A stretch of DNA of 64,000 nucleotides from Bradyrhizobium diazoefficiens. GTDB taxonomy: Bacteria; Pseudomonadota; Alphaproteobacteria; Rhizobiales; Xanthobacteraceae. The notes under the pieces were generated by a model. That model did no database searches and was not told the DNA's origin. It saw only the letters and a list, made by a program, of their open reading frames with translations. This document shows, piece after piece, positions 7,606 to 16,357 of the stretch; within the stretch, counting starts at the first letter, position 1, and each line of letters begins with the position of its first letter. The DNA is taken from assembly GCF_018131185.1 (NCBI RefSeq), contig NZ_JAFCJE010000004.1, positions 841,188 to 905,187 on the forward strand, given 5' to 3'. The position numbers and the translations under genes were made by a program.

Positions 7606-8877
7606 TCAATTCGCGCGCGCAAGGGAACGATCGACTGTCGTTTCCCCAGACGCCGCGGCATGCGTTCCATGACCCTCCGGCGTGACGGGAAGCTTTGCGA
7701 TGGCACGAAGGCCCGGCCGCCTGCGCCAGTGGACCTGCGCAGGATCGACGGCGAGACCAAGTCTCGGCCATCGCGCGAACAGCGCCTCCAGCGCGCAGGC
7801 CGCCTCGATACGCGCGAGCTGATGGCCGAGACAAAAGTGGATTCCCGTTCCGAAGGAGAGATGACGGTTCGGCTTGCGTTCGAGATCGAGCCTCTCCGGA
7901 CGGTCATGCATCGCCGGATCCATGTTGGCCGCGGCGAGCATCACCATGACGCGATCGCCCTTCTTCAGGCGAACGCCTTCGATATCGACATCCCGCCGCA
8001 CGTAGCGCGGCTTGGAGAACTGCACCGGGGAGACGAAGCGCAGGAACTCCTCCACGGCGAGCCCGACGCGGCTCCAGTCCTGTTCCAGCCAATGGCGCAG
8101 GCCGGGATTTCTGAGGAGCTCATAGGCGGAACCGCTGATGAGATGCGTGGTCGTCTCGGAGCCGGCCGCAAGCAGCAGAAACACCATGGAGACCATCTCA
8201 TCCGGCGTGATCCGGCCGCCCTCACGCTCGACCTGGATCAGCTCGGCAATCAGGCCTTCGCCGCCCTGTGCCCGCGCGATCTGCAATTGCTGTGCGAGAT
8301 AGGCGCGCATCTTGCGGAACGCGAACAGCAGGCGGAAGAAGCTGACGACATTGGTCAGCGAGGACATCGCGTTGGCCCAGGCAATGAATCTGGGACGATC
8401 GGCCAAGGGCAGACCCAGGAGCTCGGAGATCACCGCGAGCGGCAGGATGCGCGCGTAGCGCTGGACGAGATCGGCAGGATCGTCATGCGCGAACAGCTCG
8501 CCCGCGAGGCCATCGGCGATGGCACGGATGCGGGGCTCCATCGCGACGATCGCGCGACGACGAAAGGCCTCATCCACGATGCTGCGCAGCCTCGTGTGAT
8601 CCGGCTCGTCCATCGTCAGCATGTTGTTGGCGATGGTCCTGACGTATCCCGGCATCCACCAGCGCAGACCGGCGACGTCGCCGTCCTCCTTGCGCAGCGT
8701 GAAGGTCGCGCTGTCCTTCAGAACCTGCGCGGTAGCGTCATGGGTCGTGGTGACCCAGACGTCACCGACGAGAGGAAATCGTGTCGCGACCACGGGGCCG
8801 GACATGCGCAGCGTTGCGATCGCCTTGGGCGGATCGCGAAAGAAGGCCTCGCTGGTGAAATCGAGGCGCACTGTCAT
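7606..8877 (-). CDS. Cytochrome P450
   Basis: 423 residues with the haem loop FGTGIHFCLGHQLAR (thiolate ligand C349), the I-helix oxygen-binding segment LLLAAGSETTTH, and the A-helix/B region typical of soluble bacterial class I P450s. It therefore catalyses monooxygenation with electrons from a ferredoxin/reductase pair. No ferredoxin gene is adjacent; the nearest reductase gene is the Fpr gene at 9390, which is more plausibly tied to nicotinate reduction. Substrate unknown. The C-terminal ~20 residues beyond the usual end (GHGTHAAASGETT) look like a non-conserved extension. Confidence 0.92.
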   Translation of the reverse strand: MTVRLDFTSEAFFRDPPKAIATLRMSGPVVATRFPLVGDVWVTTTHDATAQVLKDSATFTLRKEDGDVAGLRWWMPGYVRTIANNMLTMDEPDHTRLRSIVDEAFRRRAIVAMEPRIRAIADGLAGELFAHDDPADLVQRYARILPLAVISELLGLPLADRPRFIAWANAMSSLTNVVSFFRLLFAFRKMRAYLAQQLQIARAQGGEGLIAELIQVEREGGRITPDEMVSMVFLLLAAGSETTTHLISGSAYELLRNPGLRHWLEQDWSRVGLAVEEFLRFVSPVQFSKPRYVRRDVDIEGVRLKKGDRVMVMLAAANMDPAMHDRPERLDLERKPNRHLSFGTGIHFCLGHQLARIEAACALEALFARWPRLGLAVDPAQVHWRRRPGLRAIAKLPVTPEGHGTHAAASGETTVDRSLARAN

Positions 8878-8959
8878 GGCATCACCGCACTGATTGCTGG
8901 CGTCTCACCCAGATGGGGGGCGGCACCGCCGGTGCAAGGGCGCTGGAAGCGAGATGCGT

Positions 8960-9283
8960 CTATCCGCGCCCGGGCGAACGCTGGCCTGTCTTGCGCTGCA
9001 GTTGTGTATAAGCGTCCCAATGGCTCCAGCTGCCATTGCTGAGACTCTGGAGATCGGTTGCGAGCGGACGGCGCGTGCGCTTGTCGTGATCGGCGATGGT
9101 ACGCTCGGACTGCGCGATCTTGCGTTTGAGTTCCGCGACCGCCTTCTGGGTCTGGCCGTTCCGCTTCGACGAGGCGATCTCGCCCATCGTGAATCGCGCG
9201 GTCTCCAGCGCCTTCAACTCGGCGCGGTTCTTCTTCAACTGGACCCGGTGCCAGGCGATGTTGCTGTCGCTGTCCGCAACCAT
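8960..9283 (-). CDS. Hypothetical coiled-coil protein
   Basis: 107 residues starting MVADSDSNIAWHRVQLKKNRAELK. A long helical heptad-like stretch (residues about 10-60, K/E/A rich, AVAELKRKIAQSERTIADHDKRTRR) predicts a coiled coil, followed by LQSLSNGSWSHWDAYTQ. ATG 9283 has GGAG 8 bp upstream. It is located upstream of the P450 gene on the same strand, with 82 bp between. No family recognised. Confidence 0.55.
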   Translation of the reverse strand: MVADSDSNIAWHRVQLKKNRAELKALETARFTMGEIASSKRNGQTQKAVAELKRKIAQSERTIADHDKRTRRPLATDLQSLSNGSWSHWDAYTQLQRKTGQRSPGRG

Positions 9284-9389
9284 GTGGGAACTCCGCTGAT
9301 TCGTTCCCACAGTGTATCAAGCGCCGAATCGGCGCCGCAACGGGCGCCACGCGGCAAAAATGCGGTCTTATTGCGCAGGAAGATCGACG

Positions 9390-10163
9390 TTATCGCTCGG
9401 CAAAGGCCTTTTCGACCACGAACTGGGCAGGCTCCCCATGATTTCCCTCGACAAAGCCGCGCTCGCCCAGGAGCGCGCGGGTGTCTGCCACCAGCGCCGG
9501 GCTGCCGCAGATCATGACGCGGTCGTGGGCGGATTCCAGGGCCGGCAAGCCAATGTCGCTGAACAGCTTGCCCGACGTGATGAGGTCCGTGATGCGGCCG
9601 CGGTTGTGGAAGGGATCGCGCGTCACGGTCGGGTAATAAATCAGTTGGTTCCGGATGTACTCGCCGATCAGCTCGTCCTTCGGCAGCGTCTCGTTGATCA
9701 TCTCGCCGTAGGCGAGCTCCTTGACGTGCCGGCAGCCGTGCAGAAGCACCACCTTCTCGAACCGCTCATAGGTCTCGGGGTCCTTGATCACGCTCAGGAA
9801 GGGCGCAAGGCCGGTGCCGGTGCCGATGAGGTAAAGGTTGCGCCCCTCCTCCAGATTGTCGATCACCAACGTGCCGGTGGCCTTGCGGCTGACGATGATC
9901 TCGTCGCCTTCCTTCAGGTGCTGGAGGCGCGAGGTCAGCGGTCCATCAGGGACCTTGATCGAGAAGAATTCCAGCGTGTCCTCGTAATTGGCGCTGGCGA
10001 CGCTATAGGCCCGCAGCAGCGGCTTCTCGCCGACCTTGAGCCCGATCATGGTGAATTCGCCGTTGCGGAAGCGGAAGGTCGGGCTGCGGGTCGTCTTGAA
10101 AGAGAACAGCGTGTCGGTCCAGTGGTGGACGCTCAAAACGCTTTCCTGATTGAAATTGCTCAT
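9390..10163 (-). CDS. fpr: Ferredoxin-NADP+ reductase
   Basis: 257 residues. The FAD-binding motif RAYSVAS is at 51-57, the NADP-binding glycine loop GTGTGLAPF begins near residue 113, and the C-terminus FVVEKAFAER is typical of bacterial subclass I Fpr. It exchanges electrons between NADPH and ferredoxin or flavodoxin. It is divergent from the enamidase gene across a region carrying two nicotinate-type operators. This suggests it supplies reduced ferredoxin to 6-hydroxynicotinate reductase (inference; the E. barkeri enzyme is ferredoxin-dependent). GGAAGG precedes the ATG. Confidence 0.92.
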   Translation of the reverse strand: MSNFNQESVLSVHHWTDTLFSFKTTRSPTFRFRNGEFTMIGLKVGEKPLLRAYSVASANYEDTLEFFSIKVPDGPLTSRLQHLKEGDEIIVSRKATGTLVIDNLEEGRNLYLIGTGTGLAPFLSVIKDPETYERFEKVVLLHGCRHVKELAYGEMINETLPKDELIGEYIRNQLIYYPTVTRDPFHNRGRITDLITSGKLFSDIGLPALESAHDRVMICGSPALVADTRALLGERGFVEGNHGEPAQFVVEKAFAER

Positions 10164-10214
10164 CTCACCTTCCCTGTCGCGTCAATGCGGTCTTCGAGGC
10201 GGTCCAGCTATGCG

Positions 10215-10246
10215 TCGTTTGTACACGATCATTCGTGTACTAATGA
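10215..10246. promoter_or_regulatory. Double operator (B1, B2) between fpr and enamidase genes
   Basis: Two copies of the 17-bp motif CRTTYGTRTACNAAYGR: B1 at 10,215-10,231 (minus orientation, TGATCGTGTACAAACGA) and B2 at 10,230-10,246 (CATTCGTGTACTAATGA). Together they create the perfect palindrome GTACACGATCATTCGTGTAC at 10,221-10,240. The same motif occurs twice between hnr and nicA. Likely bound by the MarR protein at 12,348 (inference). Confidence 0.7.
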
Positions 10247-10321
10247 ATAATCCTGCTTGCTCCCGGGGTCAAGGCTGCCCAAGATCGAAAGCGTTGCAGT
10301 TAGGAATAAGGAGCCCCTTCC

Positions 10322-11518
10322 ATGGCGCATGACGCACCCCAGGCCACCGGACCCTCGAAGCTCGTGATCCGGAATATCGGCCTGATCCTGTCCGGCGCCC
10401 TGGAAAAGCCCATCCTGGACGGCGACACCATCGTCGCCGAGAACGGCAAGATCACCGCGATCGGCCGCTTCAAGGATCTCAACACGGAAGGTGCGACCAC
10501 CATCGTGGAGGCCAACGGCACCACGGTGGCACCAGGCCTCATCGACAGCCATGTTCACCCTGTTGCCGGTGACTGGACGCCCCGCCAGAACCAGATCGGC
10601 TGGATCGACAGCAATCTGCATGGCGGCGTAACCACCATGATTTCGGCCGGCGAAGTCCACATGCCCGGCCGTCCGCGCGACGTCGTCGGCTTGAAGGCCA
10701 TGGCGATCTTCGCCCAGCGCGCATTCTGGAATCTTCGCCCCGGTGGCGTGAAGGTTCATGCCGGCGCGCCCGTGATCGAATGCGAGATGGTCGAGGAGGA
10801 TTTCAAGGATCTGGCGGCGGCTGGCGTCAAGCTGCTCGGCGAAGTCGGCCTCGGCGGCGTCAAGGACGGTCCGACCGCGCGCAAGATGGTCGGCTGGGCC
10901 CGCAAATACGGCATCCAGAGCACGATCCACACCGGCGGCCCCTCGATCCCCGGCTCCGGCCTGATCGACAAGGACGTGGTGCTGGAGGCAGACACCGACG
11001 TGGTCGGCCACATCAATGGCGGCCACACGGCGCTCCCGGACGACCAGATCCGCTGCATCTGCGAGGGCTGCAAGCGCGGCCTCGAACTCGTGCACAATGG
11101 CAATGAACGCTCGGCGCTGTTCACGCTGCGCACCGCACGCGAGATGGGCGACCTGCACCGCGTCATCCTCGGCACCGACGCGCCCGCCGGCTCCGGCGTG
11201 CAGCCGCTCGGCATCTTGCGCATGGTCTCGATGCTGTCCTCGCTCGGCGATCTGCCGGCCGAGCTCGCCTTTTGCCTTGCCACCGGCAACACCGCGCGGA
11301 TGCGCGAGCTCGACTGCGGCCTGATCGAGGTCGGCCGCTCCGCCGACTTCGTCATCATGGACAAGGCGCAGCACTCGCCAGGCAAGAACATTCTGGAGAG
11401 CGTCCAGCTCGGCGACCTCCCCGGCATCGGCATGACCATCATCGACGGCATCGTCCGCACCCAGCGTAGCCGCAACACGCCGCCGGCCGGCAAGGTGCCG
11501 GAGGTGGTGGCGAAGTGA
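10322..11518 (+). CDS. ena: Enamidase (1,4,5,6-tetrahydro-6-oxonicotinate hydrolase)
   Basis: 398-residue amidohydrolase. Metal-site HxH is in DSHVHPVAG (H77, H79), with LGEVGLG (metal-bridging acidic residue region), IHTGGPSIPGSG, HINGGHTAL and GTDAPAGSGVQPLGILR. The segments HGGVTTMISAGEVHMPGRP and the C-terminal SRNTPPAGK closely parallel what I recall of Eubacterium barkeri enamidase, a Zn/Fe enzyme that hydrolyses tetrahydro-6-oxonicotinate to ammonia and 2-formylglutarate. AAGGAG lies 9 bp before the ATG. It shares an operator-bearing intergenic region with fpr, and a strong palindrome follows its stop. The family identity is clear; substrate follows from the hnr/nicAB context. Confidence 0.88.
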   Translation: MAHDAPQATGPSKLVIRNIGLILSGALEKPILDGDTIVAENGKITAIGRFKDLNTEGATTIVEANGTTVAPGLIDSHVHPVAGDWTPRQNQIGWIDSNLHGGVTTMISAGEVHMPGRPRDVVGLKAMAIFAQRAFWNLRPGGVKVHAGAPVIECEMVEEDFKDLAAAGVKLLGEVGLGGVKDGPTARKMVGWARKYGIQSTIHTGGPSIPGSGLIDKDVVLEADTDVVGHINGGHTALPDDQIRCICEGCKRGLELVHNGNERSALFTLRTAREMGDLHRVILGTDAPAGSGVQPLGILRMVSMLSSLGDLPAELAFCLATGNTARMRELDCGLIEVGRSADFVIMDKAQHSPGKNILESVQLGDLPGIGMTIIDGIVRTQRSRNTPPAGKVPEVVAK

Positions 11519-11520
11519 GG

Positions 11521-11548
11521 CAGTCGGAGCGGCGCGCCGCTCCGACTG
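11521..11548. terminator. Perfect 28-bp palindrome after the enamidase gene
   Basis: Arms of 14 bp (CAGTCGGAGCGGCG and its complement) with no spacer, 2 bp past the stop codon. There is no T-run after it. It could fold into a strong hairpin that stabilises the 3' end or aids termination, or it could be a protein site. Confidence 0.5.
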
Positions 11549-11641
11549 GCCGCTCGAACGCGTTGAACTGGTCTCCCGCCTGCTGCGTCTAATGCGGACA
11601 GCCCGACGAGGGCCGCGCATTGCTGGAGCGTCGAGGGGACC

Positions 11642-12331
11642 ATGAAGAGTTCGTCGCGGATTGCCGCCGGCGTCGTAGGTGCGGTGGCGGGCTATGTCGC
11701 GATCTTTGTGCTGTTTTCCCTGCTCGATCTGGGCAACCGGGCCGACCCCATCACATCGGGCCTTTTGGCGCTGTTCGTCTACTCTCCCATCGGCGCGATC
11801 GGCGGCGCGGTGCTCGCCAGTTGGCTGGTGTCGCGTCCAGGCGAGAACGCAAGCAATGCAAGCGTCGCGCGCGACAGCCTGAAGTCGCTCGGCGTCGTCA
11901 CCCTGCTCTGCGTCGGAGCCGCCGCCGCTTACCTCGCCTACGCCTACGCAACCGCGACGCCGTGGCTCAACCCGAACGCGGCCAATCCCCTGCTCGTGTT
12001 TGAGATACGCCTTCCGCCCGGTGCGGCGATGCCGACCTCACCGCAAAGCATCGCCATCGAGTTGCAGACCGACATCAACACCATGCCTGCCGAGCTCAGC
12101 CCGGCCGGCTTTCGCCGTGATGGCGACCAAGCCGTCGTCACGGGTGAAGTCGAGCTCGCCTTTCGAACCTCGCACCGGCAGCTCGCTGTCAACATCCAGG
12201 GCCAGCCGAGCCGGATCTATCGGATCGATTTGACGGCCCGGGCGCCGCATACGCCGGAATTCGGAACGTGGCATTCCCTGCCCGACCGCAGCGAGATCCG
12301 ATACCGGGCCAAATGGCCGGGAAAAGACTAA
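11642..12331 (+). CDS. Membrane-anchored hypothetical protein
   Basis: 229 residues with three N-terminal membrane helices (about residues 8-28, 38-60 and 82-102) and a soluble C-terminal domain with beta-type sequence (LVFEIRLPPGAAMP, then GDQAVVTGEVELAFRTS and SRIYRIDLTARAP). GAGGGG precedes the ATG. No family recognised. It converges on the marR gene and lies after the enamidase palindrome, so it is probably transcribed separately. No sign of a nicotinate role beyond proximity. Confidence 0.7.
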   Translation: MKSSSRIAAGVVGAVAGYVAIFVLFSLLDLGNRADPITSGLLALFVYSPIGAIGGAVLASWLVSRPGENASNASVARDSLKSLGVVTLLCVGAAAAYLAYAYATATPWLNPNAANPLLVFEIRLPPGAAMPTSPQSIAIELQTDINTMPAELSPAGFRRDGDQAVVTGEVELAFRTSHRQLAVNIQGQPSRIYRIDLTARAPHTPEFGTWHSLPDRSEIRYRAKWPGKD

Positions 12332-12347
12332 GTTCCGATCGTCTTCG

Positions 12348-12824
12348 CTACCGCAGCTTGTTCAACAGCGCCATCAGCGTCTCGCGCTCTTTTGCGTCGA
12401 GCGGCGCCAGCGTCTCGCGCGTGATCGCCAGCGCGTTCGGCGCCAGCTTCTCCGCAAGCTGCTGACCCGCACGCGTCAGGCTCACCAGCAGGCGCCGACC
12501 ATCCTCGGGATCCTGGCTGGTCTCGGTGAGGCCGCGCGCCGTCAGGCGGTCGATCACCCCCTTGATGGTCGCGACGTCCATCGCGGTGAGACGGCCGAGC
12601 TGGTTCTGCGAGCACGGCCCGGTCTCGGCGAGCTTCGACAGCGCCGCCCATTGTGTCGGCGTCAGGTTGGTCCCGATGTCGCGGGAGAAAATCGAGCTGT
12701 GGCGCTGCCAGACCTGGCGCAGGATGAAGCCGACCTGCTCGTCGAGCACGTAAGGCGGTTTTGCCGGTTTGATGCTTTTCTTCGCCGTGACGCTTCTCGC
12801 CATCCGTTCGTGGCCCCTTCCCAT
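12348..12824 (-). CDS. MarR-family regulator, probable nicotinate-pathway repressor
   Basis: 158 residues. The winged-helix domain is typical of MarR: LTPTQWAALSKLAETGPCSQNQLGRLTAMDVATIKGVIDRLTARGLTE, with the wing DPEDGRRLLVSLT. It is the last gene of the minus-strand hnr-UPF0280-DUF1185-liv operon, starting 4 bp past the livF stop. MarR proteins bind semi-palindromes of 16-20 bp, and four copies of a 17-bp motif flank hnr/nicA and fpr/ena. In Pseudomonas and Bordetella, MarR-type repressors sense 6-hydroxynicotinate (NicR, BpsR), so this is the natural candidate regulator (inference). ATG 12803 is an alternative start. Confidence 0.88.
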   Translation of the reverse strand: MGRGHERMARSVTAKKSIKPAKPPYVLDEQVGFILRQVWQRHSSIFSRDIGTNLTPTQWAALSKLAETGPCSQNQLGRLTAMDVATIKGVIDRLTARGLTETSQDPEDGRRLLVSLTRAGQQLAEKLAPNALAITRETLAPLDAKERETLMALLNKLR

Positions 12825-12828
12825 TGCC

Positions 12829-13533
12829 TCACAACGACAGATGCGCGTCGCGGATATCCGGACGCGCGTCGAGCTCGGCCATGGTGCCGCCGAAACAGAT
12901 GCGGCCGCGCTCGACGATGTAGGCGCGATCCGAGATCAGCCGCGCGAAGTGCAGATTCTGCTCGGAGACGACGATGCTGACGCCTTCTTTCTTCATGGTC
13001 AGGATGGCATCGACCATCTGCTCGACGATCTTCGGCGACAGGCCTTCCGACGGCTCGTCCAGCAGCACCAGGGACGGATTGCCCATCAGCGTGCGGGCAA
13101 TGGTGAGCATCTGCTGCTCGCCACCGCTCATGCGGCCGCCCGGACGGCCCCGCATCTCGCCCAGGTTTGGAAACAGCGCGAACAGCTTTTCACGGGTCCA
13201 GTGCGGCGCGTTCGGACGCTTCGGCTGGCGGCCGACTTCGAGGTTTTCCTCGACCGTCAGGTCGGTGAAGATGCGCCGCTCCTCCGGCACGTAGCCGAGC
13301 CCGTCGCGCACGATCTCATGCGTCGGGCGCAGCGAGATGTCCTTTCCCTCGAACAGGATGCGGCCGGTTCGCTGCGCAACGAGACCGACGATGGAGCGGA
13401 ACGTCGTCGACTTGCCGGCGCCGTTGCGCCCGAGCAGCGCCACCACCTCGCCCTCGCCGACCTCGAAGCCGATGTCGAACAGGATATGCGCCGGGCCGTA
13501 ATGACTGTTGAGGCCCTCGACAGTCAGCTTCAT
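12829..13533 (-). CDS. Liv-type ABC transporter ATPase (LivF-like)
   Basis: 234 residues: Walker A GRNGAGKST, signature MSGGEQQMLTIARTL, Walker B LVLLDEPSEGLSP and the H-region SIVVSEQNLHFA. The length and DEPSEGL variant place it in the LivF class of branched-chain amino acid type importers. The ATG overlaps the livG stop by 4 bp. With LivG, the fused LivHM and the binding protein it completes an importer embedded in the nicotinate operon, whose substrate is likely nicotinate or a derivative rather than leucine (inference). Confidence 0.92.
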   Translation of the reverse strand: MKLTVEGLNSHYGPAHILFDIGFEVGEGEVVALLGRNGAGKSTTFRSIVGLVAQRTGRILFEGKDISLRPTHEIVRDGLGYVPEERRIFTDLTVEENLEVGRQPKRPNAPHWTREKLFALFPNLGEMRGRPGGRMSGGEQQMLTIARTLMGNPSLVLLDEPSEGLSPKIVEQMVDAILTMKKEGVSIVVSEQNLHFARLISDRAYIVERGRICFGGTMAELDARPDIRDAHLSL

Positions 13534-14321
13534 GTCGAGGCTCCCTCGCGGTGGCGGGCATCATAGACGAGGCCTTCGCCGAGATAGACCGCCTGCACCT
13601 GCGGATTGCCGCGCACCTCGGCCGGCGTGCCTTCGGCGATCAGCATGCCGCGGTTGAGCACGATGATACGGTCGGCGTGCTCGAACACCACGTCCATGTC
13701 GTGCTCGGTAAAGAGCACCCCGATCGACTTCTCGCGGGCGATCTGCGCGGTGAGCCGCATCAGGTCGACCCGTTCGCGCGGCGCCATGCCCGCGGTCGGC
13801 TCGTCCATCAGGAGCAGCTTCGGCTGGTTGGCGAGCGCCACCGCAAGCTCGAGTCGCTTGAGGTCGCCATAGGCGAGCTCACCGCAGGGACGATCCGCAT
13901 AGCCGCCCATGCCGACGAGCTCGAGCAGCCGGCCGGCCTCGCCACGGTCGAACTTCGGCGCCGAGCCGAACAGGTTGAACAACTGCTTGCTGTGAGAGAT
14001 CAGGGCGACCTGGACGTTCTCGCGCACGGTCATGGTGGCAAAGGTCGCGGTGATCTGAAAGGTGCGCCCGACGCCGAGCCGCCAGACCTCCCGCGGCTTC
14101 CTGGCCGTGATGTCCTCGCCCAGCAGCCGGACATGGCCGGAATCCGGCTTGTTCTGGCCGTTGAGCATGTCGAAGCAGGTGCTCTTGCCCGCGCCGTTCG
14201 GCCCGATCAAGGCCAGGATCTCACCGGCACGCAATGAGAACGAGACGCCGCGAACGGCATGGATACCGCCATAGGATTTGGTCAGGCCTTCGACGGCGAG
14301 AAGTGGAGGTGCAACGCTCAT
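13530..14321 (-). CDS. Liv-type ABC transporter ATPase (LivG-like)
   Basis: 263 residues starting MSVAPPLLAVEGLTKSYGG. Walker A GPNGAGKST, the LivG-specific GVGRTFQ region, ELAYGDLKRLELAVAL in place of the usual signature, Walker B LLLMDEPTAGM and HDMDVVFEHADRI. The start is chosen at 14321 because it overlaps the permease stop by 4 bp (ATGA) and begins the conserved domain. The longer open frame upstream is shadow sequence inside the permease gene. Second ATPase of the importer encoded by 12,829-17,560. Confidence 0.93.
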   Translation of the reverse strand: MSVAPPLLAVEGLTKSYGGIHAVRGVSFSLRAGEILALIGPNGAGKSTCFDMLNGQNKPDSGHVRLLGEDITARKPREVWRLGVGRTFQITATFATMTVRENVQVALISHSKQLFNLFGSAPKFDRGEAGRLLELVGMGGYADRPCGELAYGDLKRLELAVALANQPKLLLMDEPTAGMAPRERVDLMRLTAQIAREKSIGVLFTEHDMDVVFEHADRIIVLNRGMLIAEGTPAEVRGNPQVQAVYLGEGLVYDARHREGAST

Positions 14322-16207
14322 TCGGCAGACTCGATCGGCTTGGCGAGCAAGGGAGATCCGGGCGGCGATGCCTTCTTCCGGCGTTGCGCCAGCATCTCCA
14401 GCATGCCGACGATACCCTTGGGGAAGACGACGACGATCAGCATGATGAAGCCGCCGAGCACAAGCTTCGACAGATCGGTCTGGCTGACCAGCCAGATGTT
14501 CAAAGCCTTGTAGACGATGGCGCCGATCACCGCGCCCGACACCGTCTCGACGCCGCCGAGCAGCACCATCACCAGCGCATCGACCGACAGCGAGATACCG
14601 AGATTGTCGGGGAAGACACTGCCCTTGAGGTAGGCGAACAGCGCGCCGCCGATACCGGCGGTCGTGCCGGCGATCACGAAGGCGGTCCACTGGATACGCT
14701 TGGCGTTGATGCCGATCGCTTCAGTGCGCAGGAGCGAGTCGCGGGTGGCACGAAGCGCATAGCCGAAGGGCGAGAACACCATTGCCCGCAGCGCGACGGT
14801 TACCAGCGCGGCGACGCCGAGCGCCAGCCAGTAAAAGTTCGACGGGCTCGCCGCCCATTTTTCCGGCCAGACGCCAAGAATGCCGTTGTCGCCGCCGGTG
14901 ACACTCACCCACTGGAACGCGATCGACCAGACGATCTGTGCAAAGGCCAGCGTCAGCATCGCAAAATACACGCCGGAGAGCTGCACGGCGAAGAAACCGA
15001 ACACGGCCGCGCCCATGCAGCCGAGCAGCGGGCCCAGCAACAGGCAGACGATCATCGGCAGCCCCGCCATCTTGGCCAGGAAAGCGACGCCATAGGCACC
15101 GAGGCCGAAATAAGCGGCGTGGCCGAAGGACGCGAGCCCGCCGACCGACATCAGGAAGTGCAGGCTGACGGCGAAGATCACGAAGATCGCGATTTCCGAG
15201 CCGACGGTCAGCAGATAATTACCGGCGAACAGCGGCAGCGTCGCCGCGATGACGAGTGCCGCGAGCGCGGCGAGCCGCTCGTTCGACGTCAGCGGCCGCC
15301 ATGGATTGACGGTGAGACCCGGTGTCTTGCGCGCGGGCGCCTCCGGTTTGCCGAACAGGCCCCAGGGCCGCACGATCAGCACCACGGCCATCACCAGGAA
15401 CACCAGGATGATGGAGATCTTCGGGAAGATCAGGATGCCGAAGGCATTGAGCTCGGAGACCAGCACGGCCGCGACGAAGGCGCCGACGATGCTGCCGAGG
15501 CCGCCGATCACCACGACGACGAAGACCTCGACGATGATGCGGAGGTCCATGGCGTGATGCACGGCATCGCGCGGAATCTGGAGCGCCCCGCCGAGCGCGG
15601 CCAGGAAGACGCCGACGGCGAACACCGACGTGAACAGCCATTTCTGATTGACGCCGAGTGCCGCAACCATGTCGCGGTCCTGCGTCGCCGCGCGTACCAA
15701 GACGCCCCAGCGCGTACGCTGGAACAGCAGCCAGAGAATGCCGAGCACGACCGGTCCGAGCACGATCAGGAACAGGTCGTAGCTCGGAATGTTCTGGCCA
15801 AAGAAATCGATGGCGCCTCTGAAGCCCGGCGCGCGCCGGCCGACGAGATCGTCAGGCCCCCAGACCAGCACGACGAGGTCCTCGACCATCAAGGTCAGGC
15901 CGAAGGTTGCGAGCAGCTGGAACAGCTCCGGCGCATGATAGATGCGCCGGAGCAGCACCATCTCGACGAGCACGCCGATCAGCGCCACCGCAATCGCGGC
16001 CAGCACGATGCTGCCCCAGAAGCCGAACGCCCCCGAAAACCGCTCCGTCAGCGTGAAGGCGACGTAGGCGCCGATCATGTAGAAGGCGCCATGCGCGAAA
16101 TTCACGATCCGCGTCACGCCGAAGATGATCGACAGGCCCGAGGCCACCAGAAACAACGACGCTGCGCTGGCGAGACCGGTCAGAAACTGTACGACATAAA
16201 AGGCCAT
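14318..16207 (-). CDS. Fused Liv-type ABC permease (LivH-LivM)
   Basis: 629 residues. Residues 1 to about 290 are a LivH permease (GLSIIFGVTRIVNFAHGAFYMIGAYVAF). From about 320 on there is a LivM permease (FVIFAVSLHFLMSVGGLASFGHAAYFGLGAYG, later FAYLKGSVFPDNLGISLSVDALVMVLLGG). The two are usually separate proteins; here a proline-rich cytoplasmic linker (FGKPEAPARKTPGLTVNPWRP) joins them. About 16-18 membrane helices in total. Its substrate should match the co-encoded binding protein. A 150-bp gap with a palindromic repeat separates it from that gene. Confidence 0.92.
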   Translation of the reverse strand: MAFYVVQFLTGLASAASLFLVASGLSIIFGVTRIVNFAHGAFYMIGAYVAFTLTERFSGAFGFWGSIVLAAIAVALIGVLVEMVLLRRIYHAPELFQLLATFGLTLMVEDLVVLVWGPDDLVGRRAPGFRGAIDFFGQNIPSYDLFLIVLGPVVLGILWLLFQRTRWGVLVRAATQDRDMVAALGVNQKWLFTSVFAVGVFLAALGGALQIPRDAVHHAMDLRIIVEVFVVVVIGGLGSIVGAFVAAVLVSELNAFGILIFPKISIILVFLVMAVVLIVRPWGLFGKPEAPARKTPGLTVNPWRPLTSNERLAALAALVIAATLPLFAGNYLLTVGSEIAIFVIFAVSLHFLMSVGGLASFGHAAYFGLGAYGVAFLAKMAGLPMIVCLLLGPLLGCMGAAVFGFFAVQLSGVYFAMLTLAFAQIVWSIAFQWVSVTGGDNGILGVWPEKWAASPSNFYWLALGVAALVTVALRAMVFSPFGYALRATRDSLLRTEAIGINAKRIQWTAFVIAGTTAGIGGALFAYLKGSVFPDNLGISLSVDALVMVLLGGVETVSGAVIGAIVYKALNIWLVSQTDLSKLVLGGFIMLIVVVFPKGIVGMLEMLAQRRKKASPPGSPLLAKPIESAE

Positions 16208-16242
16208 CGGCGGTCCGGGTTGGTTGGATCTCAGTGCTGGGC

Positions 16243-16340
16243 TTCATCCTTCGAGACGGCGCTCCGCGCCTCCTCAGGATGAGGTCCGGGACCCTCATGG
16301 TGAGGAGCGCGGCGACGCCGCGCGTCTCGAACCATGGAGG
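16243..16340. repeat. REP-like palindromic repeat in the liv operon
   Basis: Contains CATCCTTCGAGACG and CGTCTCGAACCATG as imperfect inverted arms, with an inner CCTCAGGATGAGG / CCCTCATGGTGAGGAG pair. The same parts occur at 24,835-24,967. It lies between the binding-protein and permease genes, where it may set differential transcript abundance (inference). Confidence 0.75.
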
Positions 16341-16357
16341 CCCCGGTCTCTCTTGCT

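Noticed and set aside
7606..8877. P450 as part of the nicotinate pathway
   Set aside because: No nicotinate-type operator upstream, separate transcript, and no step in the inferred route needs it.
10215..10246. Grouping operators A/E with B/C/D as one site family
   Set aside because: Both contain GTAC and TTTGT, but spacing differs (TTTGTAC-N4-GTACAAA against a 17-bp semi-palindrome centred on GTRTAC), so I treat them as two regulators.
14234..16282. 682-codon plus-strand open frame across the liv genes
   Set aside because: H/D/R/Q-rich, low-hydrophobic translation opposite a clear membrane permease; a GC-rich antisense shadow.
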